DNA of 29,762 nt, taken from NCBI GenBank assembly GCA_004335635.1, contig QAXH01006603.1, forward strand, positions 14,038 through 43,799, read 5' to 3'. The position numbers were made by a program, and so were the translations under genes. The stretch comes from Chloromonas sp. AAM2 (lineage: Eukaryota > Chlorophyta > Chlorophyceae > Chlamydomonadales > Chlamydomonadaceae). The notes under the pieces are model-generated. The model had not been told where the DNA came from and ran no database searches. It saw only the letters and a list, made by a program, of their open reading frames with translations. The first letter of the stretch is position 1, and each line of letters begins with the position of its first letter. Shown piece after piece: positions 12,323-22,219 of the stretch.

Positions 12323-15300
12323 ATGCAGTCCACCAGGTGGACCTGCAGGGCCTCGTGCACTGTCATAATATTCATAGTGTTGCAGTGTTCTTGGACAGCG
12401 TCAGGAGTCATTATGGATGGCAGCTCGGACAGCTTGCGTCGTCGTCTGGAAGAGTTTGTGGAGGCCTTGCCGCCCGCCACGTCAGGTGTTACCGAGAACA
12501 AGGGCGTCCGCAACAAGCGGCCTAACATTATTCTGATCATGACTGATGACCAGGTATGGAAGCAGTTCAGACAGTGCAGCAATTGAGTGCAAGGCTGTGG
12601 GTGTTCTTGGGCATGGGACACACCTTGGACGTGTGCTGCTGCATGCAGGACCTTCTTCTCAATTCCACCCATCCAGCATACATGCCATCTATGCATGAAC
12701 ATATCGCTAAAGAAGGGTTATGGCTGCGGTCGTTTGCTGTATCATCTACAGGTAAGGCCGCCATGTCCTGCAGATCCGCAGACATGTGAACGACTGGGAG
12801 GTGAAAACCATCACGCCAGAGTGTTTGCTTCAGCTCTGCCAGTCCGTGGTGCAGCAGCAGAGCGGCCATCCTGATGCTCCTGTTTCATCTCATAGCAGTG
12901 TCTGGTCTGTGTCCCACCCTGGTCTGATCCCAGGCACAACAATCACTCCTTACACGATGCCGTGCTCGACCTTGATGCTTTCGGAAGGTGCCCTGTGGGG
13001 TGATGGCCATAAGGGTCTCACCACCCCTTGCTGACACGGGCAATCTTCCCTTTACTTTAGGAGAAACCTTTTCATTTGCGCAAATAGTTGATAATTGCGT
13101 TGGACGTGCTGCATGGTGTGCACTCCCTCCTTGTAAGGCCCCGCCCTTGCAAGTTGGATACAATATATATCGGCACCAGGACGATTATAAATATGCCCTT
13201 TAAGTGATGCAGTGCTGCTCTGCTCTGCAGTGTGCTGCCCATCACGTGTGAACATGCTGACCGGGCGTTTCACGCACAACACGAATGTGGGTACTGCTCG
13301 CTCCCTCCTACCTGGCTTACCAGGCAGGCCCGCACTTGGGTGGTGTCATGTACTGAACGAGGCAGGCTTGTGCTGATGATGCAGGTATCCAGCAACGTTG
13401 GGCCACGTGGTGGCTATCCCAAGTTCCAGGAACAGAAACTGGACGAGTCATACCTCCCAACCTGGATGCAAGACTTGGGGTACAGGACCTACTTCACAGG
13501 TGAGATCACGCCATGTGCAGCCTGTTATCACTTATCAGCGCAAGTTGGAGGTCCATAAGGCTCACAGAGTCTGCACCTGCGGCAGACCTTACAGATTGTG
13601 TGTCATTTGACCGCAGGCAAGTTCCTGAACGGCTTCAACCCTGCTCTTGACAAGAACCAGACATGCCCTTCAGGGTGGACCACCTTTGAGCCGCTGGTCA
13701 AGGTGAGTTCAAGGCTGTCCACCCCAGGCACTACCAGCACTACCCAAGCCAATAGGATACACTACCCTATGCACTCTTTGATGCACGACCCACATGATGC
13801 ACTGCCCATGCGATGCGATGCCCACATGAGACTATCCTCTTGCTTGGCGTCCCTGCAAACCCTGGCTTACGTCTTCGGCTTGTCACAGCAGTTGCAATGT
13901 GACCTTGTTCAGCAGATGGTCAAGCTTGGTCTTGCGTGGATGACAGCTGTACAAAGAATTGGTAAAGCCACGACTTGCCTTTGCCTGCAGCCCTACATCA
14001 TGCACTACTGGGACGCATCCTTCACCAAGGACTGTGGCCCCACCTACATTGTGCGAAACCAGTACAGCACGGACGTGTTGCTGAGCAAAACCCTTGACTA
14101 TATCAGGCAAGTTTGAGGTGTTGTCAGCTGGAGAGCAGCTCTGGGGCACGGCGTTCGCGCATCCCCAGTCCTTGTTAGGTGTTATGGCGTCAGGCGTTAC
14201 AATGTATGCTAGATGTGGTACAACGCCTCAGCAGCAGGCAGTCATGGGTCATAATGGGTCAAACAGCCAGCATGAACATGAGTGTCAATGGGGAGGTACA
14301 GTCAGGCTATGCGATACTGCGACCATGATTTTTGGACAATGCCTGAGCCTGGACTCTTGCCAAAAAACCATGGTCAGCACTCCAGTCCACAATCTGCAGT
14401 GCTGCTCAATTGCCTGTGTTTTGCTCGTTCCCTGCTTGCCTGCCTGCAGCGATGCTCTGCAGCACCCCGACCAGCCCTTTTACATTCATGTCAACCCCAT
14501 CGCACCCCATGAGTCTTGTGGTCCACGCATGAACGTCTCGGACGGCGACTCGTGCAATCTCAACCCTGTCCCGGCCATGCGCCATACCTACCTGTACAAT
14601 GATGTGCAGCTGCCCCAGACAGCCAACTACGGTAAGGCGCAATCACAGAGCCAAACACAAAGTTGGCAAGTGCCTAGGTGGAGGCAGCGGATTTACTGGT
14701 CCTAGGGGTTCATGCCTTGGCAGCTGGGCCTGCAAGGCCTGAGCAAAACATGTTACACAACGTTCAACTGGCACACGCTCGGAATGCGCTCAGAATGACG
14801 CACGGCATGCGCATGCAGTTTAAGCCATGCACACACTGCAAGACAGTATGGCCGCATGCAACCACGTACAACATGCTCTGCTGCTTAAGCGACAGTACAC
14901 AGGCACCAGTGCTGAGTGCTGCTGTATTGCTGGACTGCAAAATGGGTGGCACTCGAGCACGGCTGACGGTGACCTGTCAGGGCCCCGCAGAGGCATGCAG
15001 AGGCAAGTCGTCAGCAAGTGTAGAATGCGGTTCTGTTCTGGTCAAGGTCAACTTTAAGGTCAGCCTGTTAAGTGTGTGCAAGCATGCAGGTCACATACCG
15101 CCTGAGGGCACCTTCAACTGGGTGGACAAGAACTCCTTCCAGAGGAGCTGGAAGCCGCTGCGCATGCGCGACCTGTACCGCATGAGGCTAAGGGCAGTCA
15201 GGGCTGTGGACGAAATGATCGAGACAGTGGGTGAGTGTGACCTGAACTCCTTGCTAGGTTTTGGCCATGATGGATGACCTTAGAGTCATGAATAGACCGA

Positions 15301-16730
15301 GAGAACGTCATTTTTGGAACACATCGTGGATTTCACTTTGCAGGCCATATGGACCTCAAAGTCATGACTGCTCTAGGAACGTGTTTTTGAATGCGAGCAC
15401 AAGGTGGACTTGAGTGACCACCCTTGCCGGGTGGTTCTGATTGGTCTTGCAAGACAGGCCACCATGACGCCTGTTCTGCTTCGCATGTCACAGTCAAGGC
15501 ATTAGAGGCCGCCAAACAGCTGGACAACACGTACGTTATCTTCATGTCTGACAACGGGTTCAAGATAGGCAACCATGGTGTGTACAAGGGCAAGATGACT
15601 GCCTATGAGGAGGATGTGCGCGTGCCCTTCTTCATTCGCGGCCCTGGCATCCCTGTGGTAAGCAACATCTGGTGCCTTACTGGGCAGCCATCAGGTGCAT
15701 GTTGATTGCACAGCCGATGTACCATGCACTGGCTGGCTGATGCCAGAGCCAACATTGTGCTAGATAGAAGCATATAGCTGACCAGGACGTGAGGAAGCCT
15801 GCCTGTGCAAGGATGCATGACAATTCGTTCCTATTCCTGCCAGTGCTCTGTTCTTGCAACAGGCACCTGTTCAGATGCAGCCTCGGGTGTCCTTGTCAAG
15901 TCCACAGTGTCCACCATACCGCCAAGGAGTGAACACTGCCGGGTGGTTGGTATGCACAGCACGGATCAGTTCGACCAGGCCTGCTCATCACATTGTCCTG
16001 TGCCGCAGGCTGTTGTGTCCGACTATCAGGCCACTATGTGCGATGTGCCCGCCACGATCCTAGACCTCGCCGGTGGTGTGCTGCCAGCACACGTGGACGG
16101 CACGCCTCTGCCGCTCAAGAAACTCATTGGATTCACGCCTGCACGCTTCAGCTCCAACTTGACTGGGGCCAGTCAAGGCAGCAACGCGCAGGGACAAAGC
16201 CAACTAAAGGACCTCAGAGACCAGTGAGTAAGCTATGTGCAGACTGGGAGCAACGGTTAGGGTTTGGCTAGGGTTACACAGGGCTGAACTGGTGAGAATG
16301 ACTTGGTACACCAAGATTGCTGACGGGTGAAATGGGAAGCGCTTCTGCCAATCAACGTTGTCGTTCTTGCATGCAGAGTGCCTCATGAAATGTGGGTGTG
16401 GGGCTCGGACAAGCGGCTTACGGGAAAAGCATACCGTGCTGTACGCATCTGCACTTCGTACCTCGCATTCGGCCAGCCCACTGAGTACCGCACAGCCGCG
16501 GCATCTGTTAATGCCACATTCGGCTTCCGGACGTCTGGCACCGTCTCATACTTCCATCAGCAAGACGGCCTCGACAGAGACACCCCCTCGACATGCTACA
16601 AGTTTGTGGTGTGGTGCACGGGCACAGTGGAGCTCTATGATCTGACTCTGGACCCACGAGAAACTGTTAACAGGTAAACTTGCTGGGCTCAGGCACACGT
16701 TCTGGACTGGTTGAATGTGTGTGCATGTGC

Positions 16731-16766
<36 letters not shown>

Positions 16767-18068
16767 CGTGGCCTTCAGTCCGGGGAGGACTGCTCAGGGG
16801 GGGCAAGAGGGAAGGGAAATTGCCGGTAACCTACTGGTCACCACTGCACCCTTTTCAACAACAGCCAAGTCAACTTGAATAATTTCCAGCGCAATAGGCT
16901 GTGTTATCTCCCAGTACTCAACTCAACAGCAACTAAGGGCAGACATGCAGCTCCTTGCCAGAAGGCTAACGCAGCACAATCTGGCCTTCCCGTGCCGTTA
17001 CTGTGGGGCGTTGCCATGGAGGGGTTTGGCAAACAGTAACTATGGTGGGGCCGGGGGCCGAACACGAAGATTAGTGAGAGGAGCTGCATACCTATCCAAA
17101 GTCACCTGTAAAGCCTTGTACCATTCAACAACACAAATCAATTGCCAACGGTCTCAGTAGTTTGAAGACATGCATGAACGCAGCATGCCACTTCACTAGG
17201 GTCCTGCAAACAAAACTCGCGCACGCTTGGAGTCTGAATCTGGAACAAGTGTTTGAAACAATCTCCTTGCCTCACACCCAAAGTGCTCACACATTCAAAG
17301 AGAAGGTGGTATTCATTATCAATGAACTTGTTGCTGTTGTCAACCGCCTCACATCTCTTGCAAAATCTCCTGTTGTAAGGCTCATGAGGAGGAATGTGCC
17401 TGCCTTCAACAACATGTGCTGCCCTTCAACAGCATGCAAGGTCCTGTCTCTGCATAGTACACAGCCGTCCAGTTGCCTCAGCTTCCTTGTTTGTGCCAAC
17501 AGCTTCCATAATCGCGCTAACAGCTACGGCAGACCTGGTATTCATAGTTCAAGCAGTAGTGCAGCATTTTTGTGTTCATGCACATGAACCACCGGAACAG
17601 AGGTACTGCACCCAATCACTCCACACCCCTGTAGTGCAGATGGTGCACCTGCCTGTCACCGCAGCCAGTGTCCCGACTGCTTAACCGTTGCAGGGCCTTG
17701 CCCGACGTCTGCCACAACAATCACCATTGCCTGCACTCTGTTGCCGCCGTTTCCAGTTGGTGGTGCATGCACTTGTTGGCCACAGGGCGAGGACAGCACC
17801 CAAGAGCCTTCTGAAGCGCCTGGAGGCATACCTGACTGTCCAGGGCTTCTGTCGAGGCAAGGACTGCTACTCACCCTACAAGCTGCTGCACCCTGACAAC
17901 CAAGTGGTCGCGTTCGAGCAGGCCATGCAGCCGCGCTATGATAAAGTGTACGCCAAGCTGCCACGTTTCCGTTTCAAAGAATGTTTGAGATGGAACTACC
18001 CAGAAAATGAAGCAGGCTGGCTGAACTATCATCCAGATAGGCCCTTAGAGCACCAACCAGTACCATAG
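12323..18068 (+). CDS. Secreted formylglycine-type sulfatase (arylsulfatase / N-acetylglucosamine-6-sulfatase-like)
   Basis: It hydrolyses sulfate esters, probably outside the cell or in the endomembrane lumen. Exons: 12323-12553, 12649-12751, 13231-13286, 13385-13499, 13617-13702, 13991-14106, 14450-14631, 15090-15230, 15494-15657, 16009-16223, 16377-16673 and 17786-18068 (stop TAG), 1989 nt in all, 662 residues, all phases consistent. The chosen ATG gives a signal peptide (MQSTRWTCRASCTVIIFIVL, then cleavage near TASG). Family landmarks are RPNIILIMTDDQ (metal aspartates D75 and D76), CCPSRVNMLTGR (C113 is the cysteine converted to formylglycine), TGKFLNG (K170), HVNPIAPHE (H256) and MSDNG (D363 and N364, metal site). 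Several N-x-S/T sites suggest glycosylation. The nearest known types are G6S-like sulfatases and algal arylsulfatases; algal arylsulfatases are often induced by sulfur starvation, but no such element was identified here. Intron 6 appears to use a GC donor (CAG|GCAAGT at 14107). Intron 11 (about 1.1 kb) carries repeats, and its acceptor was chosen by phase. The exact substrate is unknown. Confidence 0.93.
16731..16763 (+). repeat. (TGT)n microsatellite in sulfatase intron 11
   Basis: A perfect run of eleven TGT units (33 nt), inside the last and longest intron of the sulfatase gene. Confidence 0.95.
16787..16890 (+). repeat. Dispersed repeat copy in sulfatase intron 11 (partner at 24850-24955, inverted)
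   Basis: The segment starting GGGGAGGACTGCTCAGG and running through TGGTCACCACTGCACCCT matches the reverse complement of about 24885-24955. Weaker similarity continues past it (AAGTCAAC, TGAA-AATT). The two copies differ by substitutions and short indels. No terminal repeats or coding capacity are visible, so this is probably a fragment of an interspersed element. Confidence 0.75.
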
Positions 18069-18625
18069 CGATGCTTTGCAAGTGCAGCTGACATGATTCA
18101 AGTCGTAGTATACAGGTGATAACAGTGGCTTGTCTGGCGGAAAGCTGGAATCTGGTCCGCCAACGGTGTTTGTCTCTGTATGACGCTTTATTTTATATTA
18201 TGATGCCAGGCTACAGAAGGTTGTATGGATCAGATCGCCATTCGCCAACACAAAACACGCAAAACTCTGCAATTCTAGACTAGATCCCATGATTGTGGCG
18301 GGGTGGCAGCCGGCAGGCAGACCAGGCAGACCTGGCGTGCTCGCAAGTTGACAACCCCACATTCAAGCGTGTTTGCGTATGCATGTCTATAGAAAACATG
18401 TTTGGCGGGGCGAGGGAAGGCTCCAGTTGTATTACCATTGTTATGGCATCTCAATGGTCTCAGTTATGGCATGGCAAGACACATATCGTTCTGGGTGGTA
18501 TTAACCCACATTACATTGGCTTTGATGATCGCATGTAGTGCGTCAGTTCGTGTAATTCTGTAAAGTGGACACCACTAGGAGCGTCCTTTAAGACAGAAGG
18601 ACTGGGGGCCCAAGATGCCCCTGAC
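18069..18625. other. Sulfatase 3' flank, no further gene seen
   Basis: This stretch follows the sulfatase stop and ends at the hairpin element. An 81-codon frame at 18293-18538 has no recognisable domain and is most likely chance. The first TGTAA motifs after the stop codon appear only at 18551 and 18559, so the 3' untranslated region could be about 490 nt, or another signal may be used. Confidence 0.5.
18551..18563 (+). terminator. Candidate poly(A) signals (two TGTAA) for the sulfatase
   Basis: TGTAA occurs twice within 13 nt (18551-18555 and 18559-18563), on the sulfatase strand, about 485 nt after the stop. The distance is long, so the link to the sulfatase is only moderately likely. Confidence 0.35.
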
Positions 18626-18805
18626 GATGCCTGGTTCTTTGGATTTGCATGAGTATTTTCCATATGAAAATCCATTTAAACATGGAAATGGAGGGGTTAC
18701 CCCAGCCTCTCTTGCGCAAGAGAGGCTGGGGTAACCCCTCCATTTCCATGTTTATGTGGATTAATTCATGGAAAATATTCATGCAAATCAAAAGCACCAG
18801 GCATC
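18626..18805. mobile_element. 180-bp near-perfect inverted-repeat hairpin (MITE-like)
   Basis: Positions 18626-18715 are the reverse complement of 18716-18805 with no loop and no indel. By direct comparison 80 of 90 positions match, and the innermost 38 pairs are all complementary (around the centre CTTGCGCAAG). Both ends read GATGCCTGGT inward. The next bases outside the hairpin, 18808 onward, begin TGCCTGGTAATAAG, the end of the large element, so the two share terminal sequence. No clear target-site duplication was found. The structure could be a miniature inverted-repeat element of the same family, and its transcript would form a long double-stranded RNA stem. The opposed frames across it are mirror images, not genes. 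Confidence 0.85.
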
Positions 18806-18807
18806 CG

Positions 18808-19952
18808 TGCCTGGTAATAAGAAGTAAGGCCCAAAACGTGGCATTATCCGTCAGACACCAGGCCCGTGTCAGTCCTACATATGCTAATTACGTACAGCAA
18901 GTAGTCAAAATGGTCCTGCAGGTGTCAGCATGTGACTATGTTGTAAACCTTGCCATGTCTGGTACCACTTGTGTGGTAGTTTGGTTGACACACCTGTATT
19001 ACCTTGATTTGCTTGTCGAGGCACTCTGTGCGCATAACGTATGCCTGCCAGGCCGGCTCCGGCACTCAAGAGCGAGATAAAGGGCACAAATATGTGGATG
19101 AGCCTCCGAAACCATGGCCGGAAAGTTCCTCCTTGTCGAGTCGTGTTCTGAAGGCAGCACATTCAAGGGAGTCTAGACATTCAGTCAACTAATCACTGAC
19201 CACAGCTCCAGATTGCCCCCCAAAATAAATAAAATAGATAAATAAAAATTGCTGGGCTGCCGCCCAGCAATAGGCGGCAGCCAGATGCCATTTGCGAAAG
19301 CAAAACGCAGGCGTTGGCAAGTTTCTTTCGGTCTAAGGTTGAGAACCTTCAGACCGACAGCCCTTCTCGAGACAAGAGCCCTTCCTGAGTTCGACCGCAC
19401 AATTTGTGGTGGGTATCCACATCATGGCAATGTGGTATGAGCACAAGTAGGTGCAGTTGCCTGCTTCGCTAAGCACATGACTTCCAGCAGCATACCCAGC
19501 AACCCAGAGACCTGAAGACCCTTCTATGGTCAGAGGTCTCTGGGTGTCAAGTCTGTACCTGAAGATTCACTTCATGACAATGAGCACACGTAGAGGCAGG
19601 CAATTGCCTGCTTCACAAAGCCCATGACTTTCAGCAGCACACCCAGCAACTCAGAGCCCTGAAGACCCTTGTGGTTGTTGTGTTGTTGTTTGTTGTGTGC
19701 TGTGAGTTCGTGCAACTCGCATGTTCCTGGCTCAACCGACGTTGTCGTTGCCATCACCTTCTGTTACCATATAACAGCTGTTGTTGCTGACAACGACCTT
19801 GTAGAAAAAGTCAATCAGCGCATACTGATATCACCATCCCACAGGCAGCTCTTGTTCCGACCACTCAACACCACCTGTTGTGCAGGCTCCTGGACGCGCA
19901 CCCTACTTGTCGCTCACCCGACTACCTGTCCTTGTCCTGGTTCACCCTTGGG
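18808..19952 (+). repeat. Left inverted arm of the composite element
   Basis: It is homologous in inverted order to three parts of the right arm: 18808-19220 to about 24370-23970, 19265-19420 to about 23965-23832, and about 19418-19952 to the interval 22998-21961. Homology stops at the inner edge after CACCCTTGG, where the left copy continues GGGCACAAA while the right copy continues into CCACAGCAAC. The arm lacks the right-arm block at about 23000-23830. Confidence 0.8.
19221..19265 (+). other. A-rich insertion specific to the left arm
   Basis: Relative to the right arm, the left copy has about 45 extra bases rich in AAATA repeats, ending in a small palindrome (TTGCTGGG...CCCAGCAA). It may be a tiny insertion followed by local duplication of the CCAGCAATAGG sequence. 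No larger element is visible. Confidence 0.55.
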
Positions 19953-20017
19953 GGCACAAAACCAGAAATGTACTTCGCCTGATGTTGATGCACTGTCTGC
20001 CTGTTTGCAACTTGCAG

Positions 20018-20823
20018 GGACATCTCGCCCAGCAATCTGGTATTGGTGTGGGTGGGTGGCGTGCCACATCTCAAGTTACTGGACTTCCATGTGGCGCAAG
20101 GTCCATCTGAGGGAGGCACAAACGACATCTCGGGCAAGTTCCCATATCTCGCATTGTGCCTCACATACGAAGACCCGGTGCGCCGGCACAGCGTGGCAGC
20201 TGATCTGGAGAGTGGATTTATCAGGTGAGCCTTCATCAAGTTGGGCAGAGTGGTTTGAATCGTCTGCAAACGATCTTGTCCTTGCGCCAGCAGTGAATGT
20301 GTTGCACCACATGACGATTACTGGTTCACACCAATGTGTGGACATAGAACATGTGGCTACCGGACATTGCTCTACGTCAAAGCTGTTCCAGATTTCCAGT
20401 TTTTCATGGTACTTGTGCCATTCTTGTTTTTGCCTTAATGTGCCTTGTTGTTTGCCTTGATGTGCTTATCTTGCTTCTGCCAAGCGGTCTCCCAAAGACT
20501 GAACACCGCTGTGACTGTGCCAGGTGGCAAGCGCCACAGTGCTAGTACAGGCCATGCATTCGCCTGCGTGTCTGTGCAACTTTCTTGACATCGCAAGCGG
20601 AGGGCGGGCACTGTGGTGGCGCCATGCCGAGGGAGAGCAATCGCGTGCAGTCAAGTTCCACACACTCTACCACCCTGATGTCTGGAACAAGGCTGTCAGT
20701 ACCTGCCTAGAGGAGTGCCAGTCTGCACTACGAAAGTTGAGAAACCTGATTTACGGAGAATCATACAGCCACTACATCTCCAAATCAGTCACACCTGACG
20801 AGTTCATTGCAGCACTTGAGTGA
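20018..20823 (+). CDS. Protein-kinase-like coding segment, catalytic loop to C-lobe, N-lobe not seen
   Basis: Exon 20018-20224 opens after a TTGCAG acceptor and reads DISPSNLVLVWV, which matches the kinase catalytic loop (HR)DxxxxN. KLLDFHVAQ follows at the position of the metal-binding DFG, with H in place of G. FPYLAL sits at the activation-segment end and HSVAADLESGFI at the helix-F position. The D-I-S-x-x-N loop and D-L-E-S helix are reminiscent of fungal-type FunK1 kinases. After a GT donor the frame resumes near 20524-20532 and runs to TGA at 20821-20823, through ALWWRHAEGEQ and YHPDVWNKAVSTCLEECQSA. The second acceptor is uncertain: AAG|C at 20531 restores phase, while the better-looking CAG at 20521-20523 does not. 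No N-lobe (glycine loop, VAIK lysine) was found upstream, where the repeat arm begins. It is therefore probably a captured, 5'-truncated gene or a pseudogene. Confidence 0.55.
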
Positions 20824-21960
20824 ATGAACAGCCATCCTTACGTTAACCAGCAGCAGTCTTGGACAGGCACAGCTCCGCTCAAACACTTTGGACAACCATG
20901 CGATGGCCTTGTGGGCAGCCTCTGATGTGTGCTTAGAACCAACTGCAAGCGACCCCCTGTGATGACTACAGTGCTTGGACGTACTCGCTGTGCTGACTGC
21001 AGCTTCTTTGTTTGAGTTTGATTTTGAGTACGAATACAAGCGTTTCAGTACGAGTACAACCTGTGAATAGAATATAAGTATTCGGGTTGTGGTACTACCG
21101 TAGTGCTCCGTGATGTCAATTTGTACTAGTTCGTATGGCCTTTTAGGTCATTCTTTAACCAAATCGTTTTTGCAATTCGTATGCCCAGCTGACCTTTTCT
21201 CCAGACGAATTCTGCGCACCCTGCGGCCTTTGCGGCCTTGGACGAGCCGACCATGTCTTGGACCTGCCGCAAAAGTAAACTTTGTGTCAGCCTTTCGCTT
21301 AATAGGTCCACAGGATGAGACATGTGGCAGCTGTTCCCTGCTGATTCAGTGATGTCACAGGCAGCCAATGGCATGGCACGCAAGTGTCTTCATGCAAGTT
21401 GTTCACATGCCATGAATGCTGGTTGATTACACCGGCATACCAATCGGCAGCTCGCCCATGCATACATATGATGGTATGCGCATGCTTGTCAGTGTAGACT
21501 GTGTATGCATGTAGACCTGGTAGCGGTTCCCTCCCTCTCCTCTCCTCTCTCAACCCTCTGTGTTCTCCCTTTCAATTAACTATGAAAAAGGTCTACATAG
21601 TCTACATACTCTACACTAAAAGCTAAGAAGGAAGAAGGCCAGCAAGAAAGCGACTGGAGTCAGTAAGGGAGGGACGGGCTGCCAATGTGCAAGCGCGTTC
21701 CTGAGGTGTACCCAGGTGACACCCAATGCATACCCAGGTACACAGGTGTACCCGACGTTCACATGGTGCCTAGCCGAATCGCCTAAGCGGCAAAGGTATG
21801 GTTAGGGATCCTGCAGAGCCAAATGGTGCTGTGTCTGGTATACGGGTATCTGGATGTCTGAGATTAGCACGGGGGACCACTCGTTGCTGGTGAGTGTTCA
21901 CCACAGTGCCTCGTGCCGCAGACGAGCGAACGGATGTAGCCACTACTGCAGTTGCTGTGG
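20824..21960. other. Core of the composite element after the kinase segment, no gene recognised
   Basis: Short repeats occur here: related GTACGAATAC / GTACGAGTAC words near 21027-21058, TCTACAT repeats near 21590-21612, and GTACCCAGGT-type words at 21707-21755. Frames on both strands are under 100 codons without recognisable motifs. A minus-strand frame at 21770-22060 begins inside the right arm and has no identified domain. Confidence 0.45.
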
Positions 21961-22219
21961 CCAAGGGTGAACCAGGACCAGGACAGGTAGTCGGGTGAGC
22001 GACAAGTAGCGTGCGCGTCCAGGAGCCTGCACAACAGGTGGTGTTGAGTGGTCGGAACAAGAGCTGCCTGTGGGCATGGTAGCATAGCAGTATGCGCTAA
22101 TTGACTTTTTCAACAAGTTCGTTGTCAGCAACAACAGCTGCTATGTGGCAACAGAAGGTGATGGCAACAACAACATCTGTTGAGCCAGGAACATGTGAGT
22201 TACACGATCCTACAGCACA

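Noticed and set aside
12220..12702. 160-codon minus-strand frame across sulfatase exon 1
   Set aside because: It is antisense to a well-supported exon with a signal peptide and the sulfatase metal-binding motif, and shows no domain of its own.
16256..16281. Telomere-like TTAGGG and TAGGGTT words in sulfatase intron 10
   Set aside because: Only two or three degenerate units, not in tandem; too weak to call an interstitial telomere.
18588..18797. Mirror-image frames of about 70 codons on both strands of the hairpin
   Set aside because: They are products of the inverted repeat; the same peptide appears in both directions and has no domain.
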